From Coccinella septempunctata (taxonomy: Eukaryota > Arthropoda > Insecta > Coleoptera > Coccinellidae): a DNA stretch of 64,000 bases. Every line of letters starts with the position of its first letter. Within the stretch, counting starts at the first letter, position 1. The position numbers and the translations under genes were made by a program. Shown one piece after another: positions 33,547 to 43,253 of the stretch. Below the pieces are notes generated by a model, which had not been told where the DNA came from, searched no databases, and was given only the letters and a program-made list of their open reading frames with translations. The stretch lies in assembly GCF_907165205.1 (NCBI RefSeq), contig NC_058192.1, positions 35,988,001 through 36,052,000 of the forward strand, in the 5' to 3' direction.

Positions 33547-35164
33547 GCTTTCCCCCCTCACACACACACATATATTTATATGATTTTTACGATTATTAAT
33601 CCGTTCAATCCTCAAAACATCATTGTGTATATATATATATATTGTATATCCTGAATATTTATTGTTTTTGAAAAAAATTTTTGTTTGTACATTGACAATG
33701 ATTTTTGTTGGTTTTCAGCTAACCTTCTGAAAATTCCTCTAGTTGATGATGCTTATAAATGCCCAATTGATGGTTGTGATAAATCTTTTCGAAAAGAAAA
33801 TTTAGCACAGATGCATGTGAAACATTACCATCCAGAATATAGTAAATTTTTGGACACAACACCAAATGTAGCCGATTTAGCGTATGCTAGAACTGTCGGA
33901 GACTCGCTTGATAAATCTCCAGTTCCTTCAAAGTCAACTAGAGTCAAACACATAATTTCAAAAGTAACTCAGAATCAACCCAATTCGCCTTTTCTAGAAG
34001 AATCTGAAACAAATTCTCAAACACTTACACATTCTTCTAAAACGAAAGATTCCGAAATTATAAAGCTCCTTAATGCTAAACCATATGATTCTAAAAGTGA
34101 AGGAGAACCTCTTCCCCCTGGCTTACCTCCGAATATGTATCCAGTTATAAAATTGAAAGATTTGCTGAATAAATCTGAAGGTATTCCACAAAAGGATGAT
34201 ATAAATTTGCAAACTTTGTGTGCCACAAGACCAACTGTTGGTATCAAAACTTTACTTCCTGTGAGGAAGCCTGAGGTTAAAAATGAGGAAGAGCAAATTC
34301 AGGAAGTTACTCCAAAGATTAAACCAAAATTGGGTGGAAAGAGGAAAAAGGTTTTGAACGAACAAGTGGAACTTGGCAAAACTATTGATGTTAAGGAGGA
34401 ACTTCCATTGCAGAATTTACCTCCTCAAATGGAACCTGCAATCGTTGCAGAGGGAAACAATGTTATCATAGAAGGAGGAGAACTAATAAAAATTGTACGG
34501 ATGAAACAGGAAGAAATTATCAATTGTACTTGTGGATTTATGGAAGAGGACGGACTTATGATTCAATGTGAGTTGTGTTTATGTTGGCAGCATGCTTATT
34601 GCAATAACATTCAAAAGGAAAGTGAAGTCCCCGAAAAATATATTTGTTATATATGTCAACATCCCTTGCGGCAAAGGAGTTCTAAGAAGTTTTTCCACGA
34701 TCAAGATTGGCTGAAGCTGGGTGTACTACCAGTGGGTTCATATCATAGCAAAGATGAAGAGCTATTACAGAAAAGGTTTGAAAAATTGAAGAAATCACAT
34801 GATATTACCGGTGGACTCGTAGAGCTTCAAGAGTTCGTGAATGTTCTCAAGGTGAAACAAAAGATTGCGAAGTAAGTTTATTTCAACATATTATCTGTTA
34901 ACTTTCACAAATATTTTCAGTAAATGAGTAAGCTAGTGTTCTTCGTTATCATAGTAGGAATTTATCCTTCTTCAAACTCAAAAAAATATTTAATTTTCTG
35001 AATTGCAAATCTTGTTCATAGAGCATTCCAGCAATATTTTTGCATATGCAGGTTGTTCCATCTTAGGGAAATATATAAACCTTATGTGTTCTCGATTGTG
35101 AAACGTCATTAATTTTCAAAAATCCCGCTTACGCTTAAGAATGAATAAATCTTGTCTTTTGATT

Positions 35165-35195
<31 letters not shown>

Positions 35196-37587
35196 ATGTA
35201 CGTATAACTAATTCTAAACAATATTAAGTTATGTATTTTTCGAATAAATCAAAAGACATACCATTTATATATTAGACTGATTCAAAAAAATCGACATTCT
35301 TTTTTTTTTTCGAGAAACACACCACTTTACATCTTCAGGGTATTCAAAAATGACGTCTGTGAGACAATTAGCCGAAAATATTATTATTTAGAAGTCGCTC
35401 ATCGAGGATTTCTATTTTCCCTACTAATAGTTGGAGAAAAAAAAATTATTTCTAGTTAAAAAATTCCCGTTCGCAAACCAATGGACGGATGCCATTGAGC
35501 GATATATTTTTATGTAGGGAATTAGGTGCTCTACAAAAACTGTCCCATATAATTTTTCCATAAAACGGCTTTTCGAAAAGTTATTAGAGCTTGAAATTAA
35601 ATTTTTGTCGAAGTGGCTGTTTTTACTCGGATATCGGGGAGAAATTATTGAAATTTACTTTGAAAATCAGAAAATCGTTCTCTAAAGTTACAGTTAATAT
35701 GATTTCATTTAGATTTAAATCAGCTATGACATCTTCAAATTGTCAACCTCAACAATTGGTAGAGAGTTAGAGTTTTTACTCTTCAGAATCAAATTATTTT
35801 GCATCTCTTATTTCTCATTTACTTGGTTCAGAAAGAGAGGTTTCAGATAAGTGTTTGATCTTAAACTCGGTACTTGTCTTCAGTTTCAGTCATAATACAA
35901 TTTTGTGTATTATTTTTATAAACCCAAAATGGCCGCTGTCACAAAATAGTCAACTATCAGTTTGTCAACAAATGTCTCGATATTTGTGGGATTTGTGGGT
36001 TAGAAATAAGTCGCACATAGAAAGCATGGTAACAATTATTCGGTTGTAAAAAATAATATTGGTGTTGATATATTCAACATCTATACCTTATACATATTAT
36101 TTTCTAATCAGATAGCTTCAAAGTTTTTTTGTTGCAATCCGGAAAACGACGACGATGATTTTTGACCACTTGTAAGAGAAACTGTAACTGTTCTTCATTC
36201 TTCTTTTAGGAGTAATTGCATTCTTTAATTGAAGCAATAACTCGCTCCGCTGAATTGTTAACAACAGAAAGATCTTTGAAGAAATTAAAATTCTCTATGT
36301 TACTTTCACTACGTAATGTCTTCTCCAATGGAATCATACAGCGAGAATTTTGTGACGGCGGCCATTTTGGGTTCACAAAAATACTGATTACACAAAATTG
36401 TATTATGACTGAAACTGAAGACAAGTACCGAGTTTAAGATCAAACACTAATATGAAAGAGGGCACAAAACAACAAAACCAATCATTCTTTCTGACCCAAA
36501 TGAATGAAACACTAACTCTCTAATAATTGTTGAGGTTGACAATTTGGGGATGTCATAGATGATTTAAATCTAAACGAAATGATATTAATTGCAACTCTCC
36601 AGAACGATTTTCTGATTTTCAAAGTAAGTAAGTAAGTAAGAAAGTAATAATTTCTCCCCGATATCCGAGTAAGAACAGCCACTTCGACAAAAATTTGATT
36701 TCAAGCTCTAATAACTTTTCGAAAAGCCGTTTAATGGAAAAATTATATGGGACAGTTTTGGTAGAGCACCTTATTCCCTACATAAAAATATATCGCTCAA
36801 TGGAATCCGTCCATTGGTTTGCGATTTTTTTTAAATCACCATATAGGGTAGGCAACTCTGGGGCAGCCGAGCACATCATCTGCCAAGGCTGCCTCAAAGG
36901 GACGTTTGGAACTTCCTCTTTATCCTTGTATTTGCGAGGATGACTTCTTTTTGCGCCAGGCTTATCAGCTTTCTGTCCAAGCCCATTCGTAGGGTGTTCT
37001 CCACAAGATGCCTATCAACCAGATATAATTTGTAAGAAAATGAATTATGCCGAAATTAACTGCATTATTTGACAAGAAATTTATTAATTCTTGAGTCTGT
37101 GACCGCTACAAATGTGTATTATATTGATAACATGTACTTTTCTAGAGCTAAGAATCACCCCAAACTTTATTTATGGTCGAAACCATGGGAAAAATTACCT
37201 TTGCCAGAGAAAATGGAGGATAAAAAAGAAGATAGTGTTGAAGAAGAGGGACCAGTAGGTCATTCCGAAAATGAGGAGGAAAACCAGCTCAACAGAGAAC
37301 TGAAGAATTTGATCGAAAGTAACCAACCCCAAGTACCAATAATTCCACAACCTGAAGCTGCTATTGAAACGTCAGATTGCAAGTTGAACTTGTTAGATCA
37401 TATTTTACATTCTCAAAATCTTGCTATGGGTCGTTTGGATACTTTAGAGAATGAATTAGATAAATTGGAAGAAAATTTATCCAAGATCGAGAAAGATGAC
37501 AACTGTCCTCGAATGAGACAAACCCTGCAGATGCTCATGAGAGATTTGAATAAGTTGGAAGAACTTAGTCAGAATACAAGCATTTGA
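31384..37587 (+). CDS. MBD-R2: MBD-R2/PHF20-like chromatin protein, three 3' exons
   Basis: Exons 31384-31604, 33719-34871 and 37146-37587 join in phase (GAAG/CTAAC; GCGAA/AGCT) with GT-AG borders. They give 604 residues after the first split codon. Exon A: second half of an MBD-like domain (PDGKKFRSKTDIKHYLE). Exon B: C2H2 finger CPIDGCDKSF...HVKHYH, a long charged linker, then a PHD finger (CTCGFMEEDGLMIQCELCLC, WQHAYC, CYIC). Exon C: AKNHPKLYLWSKPWEKLP, an acidic stretch, and a C-terminal coiled coil with heptad leucines (LDTLENELDKLEENL). In flies MBD-R2 belongs to the NSL complex with the acetyltransferase MOF; human PHF20 is the relative. The THAP and Tudor parts expected upstream are not recognised here. 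ATTAAA lies near 37657. Confidence 0.85.
31640..33502 (+). mobile_element. Jockey/CR1-like LINE in intron of the MBD-R2-like gene (ORF1 end and endonuclease)
   Basis: The sequence lies between host exons A and B. About 31800-32182 is the C-terminal part of ORF1 (RPILVSFGNPTIVKKILRNR, then GVSLSDDMTPNQ). The frame 32242-33502 is an AP-endonuclease: LICVAETWFHPE, GGVCIYV, CIYRPRPS, VIAGDFNFRELTWP, TPSTLDLLLTD and RSDHAVI, so the catalytic residues look intact. It is followed by the linker to the RT (KPWLNDGLIDQIRYK, RNQFYKYVRSSLNSK). The element ends in a (TA)n run before the RT, so it is truncated at its 3' side. Confidence 0.8.
33503..33543. repeat. (TA)n microsatellite in host intron
   Basis: A pure TA/AT run cuts off the LINE frame (it translates as YIYIYI). 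A second run lies at 33629-33642. Confidence 0.9.
34872..35461. other. Intron start, with (TA)n run
   Basis: Starts with a canonical GTAAGT donor. It holds a (TA)n run at about 35170-35196 between two copies of a GAATAAATC/AAAAGAC word. No gene. Confidence 0.6.
35462..36838. mobile_element. Foldback element in second intron, arms near 480 bp
   Basis: Left arm 35462 to about 35950 and right arm about 36345-36838 are inverted copies. Outer words: CGCAAACCAATGGACGGATKCC, ATTGAGCGATATATTTTTATG, and CCATATAATTTTTCCAT. Inner words: TTTGATCTTAAACTCGGTAC and CCAAAATGGCCG. The arms have diverged in places (right arm carries a (GTAA)n run), and no transposase frame is present. The left arm tip extends further than the right, which joins an R4-like LINE end at about 36842. 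Confidence 0.75.
36842..37022 (-). pseudogene. R4-like LINE, last 50-60 codons
   Basis: The minus strand reads VDRHLVENTLRMGLDRKLIS, then LAQKEVILANTRIKRKF, stop. It matches the C-terminal end of the R4-like proteins at 2-1732 and 1885-2821 (GLVERHLPENTKKL, KQVILGTIRTVRKFL). A short downstream piece is its 3' UTR. Confidence 0.7.
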
Positions 37588-37850
37588 GTTTCATTTTGAG
37601 GAATAATTTATCATATTATTATAATTGTGTTGAATACACATGTTATGTGGAAGATTCATTAAATATTGTTCTTTGAAATTTTTGTGACCATTATCGTTAT
37701 TTCGTAGTGATATTATAGATTGGTTTTATAAAATGAAAGAACATATGTAATCTTTATTCTTTGAATAACGGTTACAATATTTTCAATGACGTAGCTATTG
37801 CTATCAGTGATAACACCATAGACTTATAATTTATGAGTCTATGTACAGGG

Positions 37851-38545
37851 TGTCCCAGAAAATGTGGGAAATCTCTCGGATTCAGATAGAACATAAAAAA
37901 ATAAGATGATAAGTTCCCATAATTTTTTTTTCCTAGCGGCCCTCTCTACGAAGATAGCTGAAGAAAAGGTACTCTTGTTCAGTGTCGATAAAATGAACCG
38001 TTTTCGAAAAAAAAATAATGAAAGAAGTAAGTAACAAAATTTTTTGTTCCTTCAATAACTTTCGTATCACACTTTTTTGCAGAGAAAAAACTAGACTTCA
38101 TGTTATTTTTAATAGAAATTAAAAAAATTACTCCTTTCATTTTTTTTTTCGAAAACGGTTCATTTTATCGACTCTGAATTAGAGTACCTTTTCTTTAGCT
38201 CAATGTTCAAGGTAACCAAATTTGTTTTTTTAGCACCTTATCATACAGGGTGTTAAAAATGTAAGCATTAAAATGTACAACCCAGTCCGCCCCTGGTAAA
38301 CTGAACAAGCTAATTGAAATTTGAGTGCGGTGATATAAGAGGTCCTTACTACTATTAATCATATCAAATTATATCGAGTAGTTTGAAACTTATTCCACTA
38401 AAATGGATTTCCAGTGGCGTCATTTAGGAGGTCGTATCTTCGTAGGGAGGGCCGCTAGGAAAAAAAATATGGGAACTTGTCATCTTCATTTTTTATGTTC
38501 TATCTGAATCCGAGAGATTTCCCACATTTTCCGGGACACCCTGTA
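37851..38545. mobile_element. TIR element (CAGGGTGTCCC ends), non-coding
   Basis: Ends TACAGGGTGTCCC and GGGACACCCTGTA bound arms of about 110 bp that share TGTGGGAAATCTCTCGGATT and CTAGCGGCCCTC. A second inner inverted pair (AAACGGTTCATTTTATCGA) is nested inside. The target is probably TA. No transposase. It lies in the 3' flank of the MBD-R2-like gene. Confidence 0.8.
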
Positions 38546-38683
38546 TATATATGTTACGGCTAAAGATTGGTGTGAGTATAAACTTAAAATTAGCCAGCTC
38601 ATCTTAGGTTTATATACGAGAACCGGCTAAAGTTCGATAAAATATTCATCTGCGTCAGGAAATTTCATCTCTAGCCGGCTAAA

Positions 38684-40486
38684 GCCTATTAGTTCTCAGA
38701 GCTTCGTAGTGTCGTAGTTTCTGTTTTATATTTATAGTAAATACACCTTTTGTATAAAACAGTGCATCTTTTCGAGAAAATTTTATACAACCACATTACC
38801 TACATCATGTATATACATTTTAAAAAAATATTCGTTCCATGTGTAAATTGCTTGTACAAAAGCTGCTGAACGAATGGTCAGGAACAATGGTCAGCCCAAC
38901 ACTTTCCGCATGGATCGGATCCAATATATTTCACAATCCTCATAGCAGCATTTTATCATAAAATGGTCATTATTCCCTTCTTTACATGTACACCAATTCA
39001 TCTGTACTGACCCTTTTGTGAAAAACTTCTCACATAATATTTTGTTTCAAACAGCAAAACCCAGATATAATGCGAGCATTTGTAGGCTGATAAGCGCTTG
39101 AATGCTTTCATTTGCTGATTTGTTTAAAAAATGGTTGTGAAAACTAGAAAAACCACAATATCATCATATTCCATCAGGACTGTAACCTCGTATATCTCTT
39201 GCTTAAATGGTGTATGGATCAAAACCTCTAATCTTGTTTATTTTGTGGGAGTAACGTTCAGCTACTTTTTGATTTGTTTTGTGAATTTCAATGAAATAGG
39301 CACTTTTTGTATTCACTGAAAGAAAATTGGAATTTAATTCAGGAAATCTTGACATATTTCTCATTTCAAAACGTGAAATTAGCTTACTTTTCATATACAT
39401 ATAATATCTATTACGGATTGGTCAAATGAATATTCATGGAGTATATAGCAGTGAACTCTCATGGTTCGTTAGGAAGTTAAATACCTATCTGCCGCAGTGG
39501 CCTAGTGAATCCATCTTCTCCTTATTTTATTTCGCCTCTCGCCACGAATATAAAGCTGTATACTTGTAGAAAAACTCCATTCTGAAATAAACAATAAATA
39601 TGAAATGAAAGAATATTTCCTTTCTCCGTGATAATTATCATTGGTGTTTTATATATAGGGTGTTCCTAAATTGAACGTACAAACGAAAAGGGGAGATTCC
39701 TTAAGTGAGTTTAAGAAAAAAAAGTCCCATAAACATGGGGTCGCAAACGTTTCGTTTTCGAGATACAGAGTGTTGAAGTTTGAATTTTTTTTCTCGAAAT
39801 CGGTATCAGATACGACAAAACTACAAGAGACCGAAAAGTTTAGTATAAGAACAAAGCTTCTTTTTACATTTTTTCAAATTAACAATTGCTCACCAAAAAA
39901 AAGTTCTGTAGAAGAACAGGTGGCAGTGTTCCAGAAAAAATATCACCCTGTAGATCTTCTATCGAAATTGCCATGTCACGTGGTGAGAACTCTAAAATGT
40001 AATATCTATGCCAAATATCAGTTGAATATCTTGTGAAGTGTAGATACTATGAGAAAAAAACTTGAAAAAAATTCAAACTTCAACACTCTGTATCTCGAAA
40101 ACGAAACGTTTGCGACCCCATGTTTATGGGACTTTTTTTTCTTAAACTCAATGAATCTCCCCTTTTCGTTTGTACGTTCAATTTAGGAACACCCTGTTTT
40201 TACCTGAATTTAGATGGAAAATATACCATGATTAAAAAATACTGAAAAGAATATCTAAAATCAAAAACAACTGTTTTTGCGGCCGACAGATAGGTTATAT
40301 TTACTTGTGATTGTCGCAGAAATTCGAGGTGTAGTTAGAATATTTCAACTACAAAAGGGGCGTGTCGCGACACTTCTCGACAACCAGAAATGAAAAGGAA
40401 GGGGTCAGGGGAAGTTTTGTTTACATGCTCTGATTAGCTGGAATACTGTCGCTGGCGACACTACGAAGCTCTGAGAACTAGGCCTA
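38684..40486. mobile_element. Candidate TIR element with nested MITE
   Basis: AGTTCTCAGAGCTTCGTAGT (about 38691) and its complement (about 40459-40482) face each other 1.8 kb apart, near CCTA/TAGG words. There is no transposase frame. The inside includes the MITE at 39657-40197. The boundaries are approximate. Confidence 0.5.
39657..40197. mobile_element. TIR MITE (AGGGTGTTCC ends)
   Basis: Arms of about 150 bp are near-perfect inverted copies: AGGGTGTTCCTAAATTGAAC at the left and its complement at the right, with AACATGGGGTCGCAAACG and CGAGATACAGAGTGTTG inside. The 121-residue frame (39671-40036) runs over the arm and loop and is not a gene. Confidence 0.85.
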
Positions 40487-40489
40487 ATG

Positions 40490-41137
40490 TGCACATTACC
40501 CAAAACGAAAAGGCTAAAAATGTATTTGATGGACACGCAGAGGGGTGATGTCTTTTGAATGTTGGGATGGGAGAAGACGAATGCACGCGGCCACGTCTTT
40601 GTTTCAATTTTGAGAATTTAAATATGCAAAACAGCATCGAATGCTATTGTACTTAGATTTTTTCACAGCCTAAGTTTTTTAAAATCAATTCACATCAGTT
40701 AGATATACAGTTTTCCACAGGACAATAGAAACGTGGATAGTCAATTGTCCTGTGAAAAACCAGAATATGACCTCAGAAGGAAATGAATAATTAGACATTA
40801 GATATAAAGTATTTTTTCTGTGAACAAGAGTATATTTTTTCTACCATTCAATAATTGGAGTTTATGGAAAAATTTTCTACGAAATAGAAACGATAGTTTC
40901 TAATGTTGCAATGTCTTTCCAACCTCAATCTTTTGCAAAAAAGAACAAAAAAATATGACCATGAAAATAGTTGAAAACACTTTTTATAGCTGATTTTGTT
41001 AAAAATTCCTTCCAAAGTCATTGAACATATGGATTCCAAAATACGGCCTGTCGCCACCCTTGATGAATCATTCCGGAGGATTCGAGTGCAGTCATCGTAA
41101 AGCTTATTAGCCAAATAGTCCGGTTAGCTACAATTCA
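40490..41137. other. Non-coding stretch
   Basis: No gene or clear repeat is seen. A small inverted pair ATTGTCCTGTGRAAAAC lies near 40710-40760. Confidence 0.4.
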
Positions 41138-41182
41138 TCATTCATTGCCGTATCCTGTTACCGGGAATGAAAAAAAAAAGAC
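41138..41182 (-). mobile_element. RTE-type LINE or SINE tail fragment
   Basis: It carries the CATTCATTGCCGTATCCTG and TTACCGGGAAT words, a close match to the 3' tail of the LINE at 21300-23575 (minus orientation). Only the tail is present. It may be a dead-on-arrival copy or a SINE sharing that tail. Confidence 0.55.
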
Positions 41183-41275
41183 CAAACAAAAGGCGATATT
41201 TCAGTGAGATGAGTTACGTTCAGCATACAACAGTTCTGAATTGGGTAAGGTTCAGGCGGTTGTGGGAAGGATTAG

Positions 41276-41505
41276 ACTCAGATACAAGGGCATCCGGCCT
41301 AAAGGGTTAGAGACGCAGTTACAACGGTATCCGGCCTCAAGGGTGAAAGACGCAGCTGCAAGGGCATCCGGCCTCAGAAATCGACGCAGATACAACGGCA
41401 TCCGGCCTAAAGGGTTAGAGACGCAGATACAACGGTATCCGGCCTCAAGGGTGAGAGACGCAGTTGCAAGGGCATCCGGCCTCAGAAATCGACACAGATA
41501 CAGAT
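41276..41505. repeat. Higher-order minisatellite, 108-bp unit of 37+37+34
   Basis: Three related monomers (each ACGCAG...GGCATCCGGCCT or GGTATCCGGCCTC) form a 108-bp unit repeated twice (41276-41383, 41384-41491) with a partial third. The period is a multiple of three, so long open frames appear on both strands. One more GGTATCCGGCC word lies after a (TA)n run near 41625. No protein is supported. Confidence 0.8.
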
Positions 41506-41639
41506 GAGTGAGGGGGGACTGGATGATGAAGCCTGCAACGATAGGAGGCACTGGCAAATGGGTATCGGACAACGTCGTAGGGCGTTCTAACCCGAATATA
41601 TATATATATATATATATACAACGGTATCCGGCCTTCGGG

Positions 41640-41917
41640 ATACGAGGAAGGGCAAAATCCACAAAAGTTGTATGTTTGTCCAGTAACACAAATATGAATT
41701 ATTTCCGCTTTTGGCTATCACGTTCAAATATGTCCTGTATTGACCAACTCAGTGAAGAGAAAAATAATGATAATAAAAGAAAAGGAAAAATGATAATTAA
41801 GGGGTCTTAATGCAATTACAGTATTTACCCTGTTGGTCGTACCTAAGTAATCGAATCAATGGCTTGGCTTGGGGACGCTTCAGTGACATTTGCAAGTATT
41901 CATAAGATAGGCACAAA
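41640..41917. other. Non-coding stretch
   Basis: No supported gene; it ends at the A-rich tail of the LINE on the minus strand. Confidence 0.4.
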
Positions 41918-42071
41918 AAATATTTATTTATTTATTGCACATTTAGGATACAAACAGTAAAAAGATTACCAACAAAGTATCCACTTAAAAACATTGAAAG
42001 TTCGGGTTCACCGAGCAAACCAACTCGTCGAAATCATGGGAAAAAAAAAAGAAAAAAAAAAAGAACCTCTC

Positions 42072-42801
42072 TCACAAACCCGATATAAAAAAATGTTTCA
42101 AAAATTTTTTAAATCTAACAAAATTGTCTGAGAAGATATCCATGCCACCATCCAATTCGAGACCGTTAAAAGTAGCCTGAAAGCGCCGCATCGGAGACTG
42201 TTGTCCTGTGTTTGTTCTTCGATATTTAATGTTGAAGAGAGCTTTATCTCGAAGATCACGACCTGGTACATTCAGATTAACTCTACTAAGCAGAGAGGAC
42301 GAATCAATTTGAGTGTGTATAATCTTATAAAGCATACAAAGTTCCTGCACCGTCCTACTATCCTTCGAAGATAAAATGTGAAATTTTTTTCTTATAGGTG
42401 TATAATCCCTGTTCTCTATGGTAGTATGAGTTTTGAACGCTAGAAATTTTAAGAATTTATTCTGAACACTTTGAACCTTTTTTATGTGAACTTCGTATAT
42501 TGGGTTCCAGATAGCGGACGCAAAAGAAAGTTTACTGTGAATAAAAGCATAGTACAGACCGATGAGAACCCTAGGATCTATAAATTCTTTGCAACTTCTG
42601 TTAATAAATCCGACCATTTTGTTTGACGTACTAATCATCCTATTTATGTGTGGTCGGAATGACCATTTTTCATCAAGCGTCACACCCAAATCAACGATTT
42701 CATTGACGTATTTCAACTTTTCATTATTGATTTTATATTCATATATAATTTTTTGAATTTTCTTAGTGAATGAAATATGAAAACATTTCGACGGGTTCAG
42801 A
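42072..42801 (-). pseudogene. Jockey-like LINE, RT thumb and C-terminus
   Basis: Starting at the duplicated target, the frame reads NNLVLNPSKCFHISFTKK, then VDLGVTLDEKWSFRPHINRM, YYAFIHSKLSFASAIWNPIY and RFKKFLKHF, with a stop. It continues the RT block of 44672-45400 (which ends QNNLV) if the insertion is removed. Confidence 0.8.
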
Positions 42802-42813
42802 ACTAAATTATTC
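42802..42813. repeat. 12-bp target duplication, left copy
   Basis: ACTAAATTATTC occurs here and at 44660-44671, on either side of the inserted palindrome and LTR. The LINE reading frame resumes across it. Confidence 0.8.
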
Positions 42814-42862
42814 CTAATTGAAACGAAGTACTGCAGTGTGTAGTTTATTAAACTTCAGTTAA

Positions 42863-42899
42863 GAACCGAGCGCTTTCGACAATGTCATCATCAGGGTTC
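42863..42899 (-). ncRNA. Hammerhead ribozyme motif, left palindrome arm
   Basis: This is the exact complement of the motif at 43151-43187, so the minus strand carries the same core: GAACC, CTGATGA, a short stem II, GAAA, GCGC, TC, GGTTC. Confidence 0.6.
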
Positions 42900-43150
42900 C
42901 CCGTCCAGGAATAACACCACAGGCGGCATGCGGAAGAGTCAATGCAAATTAAAACTTGAAACTTTAAAACTAAACGCTAGAATCGGGTCCAGTTTTTGCC
43001 AGAAGGAACAAACGAATACCATTCGTTTTCGTATTCGTTTGTTCCTTCTGGCAAAAACTGGACCCGATTCTAGCGTTTAGTTTTAAAGTTTCAAGTTTTA
43101 ATTTGCATTGACTCTTCCGCATGCCGCCTGTGGTGTTATTCCTGGACGGG

Positions 43151-43187
43151 GAACCCTGATGATGACATTGTCGAAAGCGCTCGGTTC
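43151..43187 (+). ncRNA. Hammerhead ribozyme motif, right palindrome arm
   Basis: Stem I GAACC (43151-43155) pairs with GGTTC (43183-43187). The core is CTGATGA (43156-43162), stem II GAC-ATT-GTC after a single T, GAAA (43173-43176), then GCGC and TC. Cleavage would fall after C43182. Stem III is the self-complementary GCGC with no loop. Such tiny stems in PLE-type hammerheads are thought to work as dimers. All conserved core bases are present. Confidence 0.65.
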
Positions 43188-43253
43188 TTAACTGAAGTTT
43201 AATAAACTACACACTGCAGTACTTCGTTTCAATTAATTATATATTTAGTGTGC

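Larger units (their letters stand above)
42815..43235. repeat. 205-bp perfect inverted repeat (palindrome) with a hammerhead motif in each arm
   Basis: Arms 42815-43019 and 43031-43235 read as exact complements around an 11-base loop (43020-43030). Each arm carries a hammerhead-like motif. In Penelope-like elements such motifs lie in the terminal repeats, and inverted terminal copies are known, so this is probably a PLE terminal repeat duplicated in inverse. It inserted in the LINE with a 12-bp duplication. No RT or GIY-YIG frame accompanies it. Confidence 0.85.

Noticed and set aside
33503..33654. YIYIYI tail of the LINE endonuclease frame
   Set aside because: It is translation of a (TA)n microsatellite that truncates the element.
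34017..34247. 76-codon minus-strand frame
   Set aside because: It is the antisense shadow of the second MBD-R2-like exon.
39671..40036. 121-codon frame
   Set aside because: It lies over the arm and loop of a TIR MITE and has no known motif.
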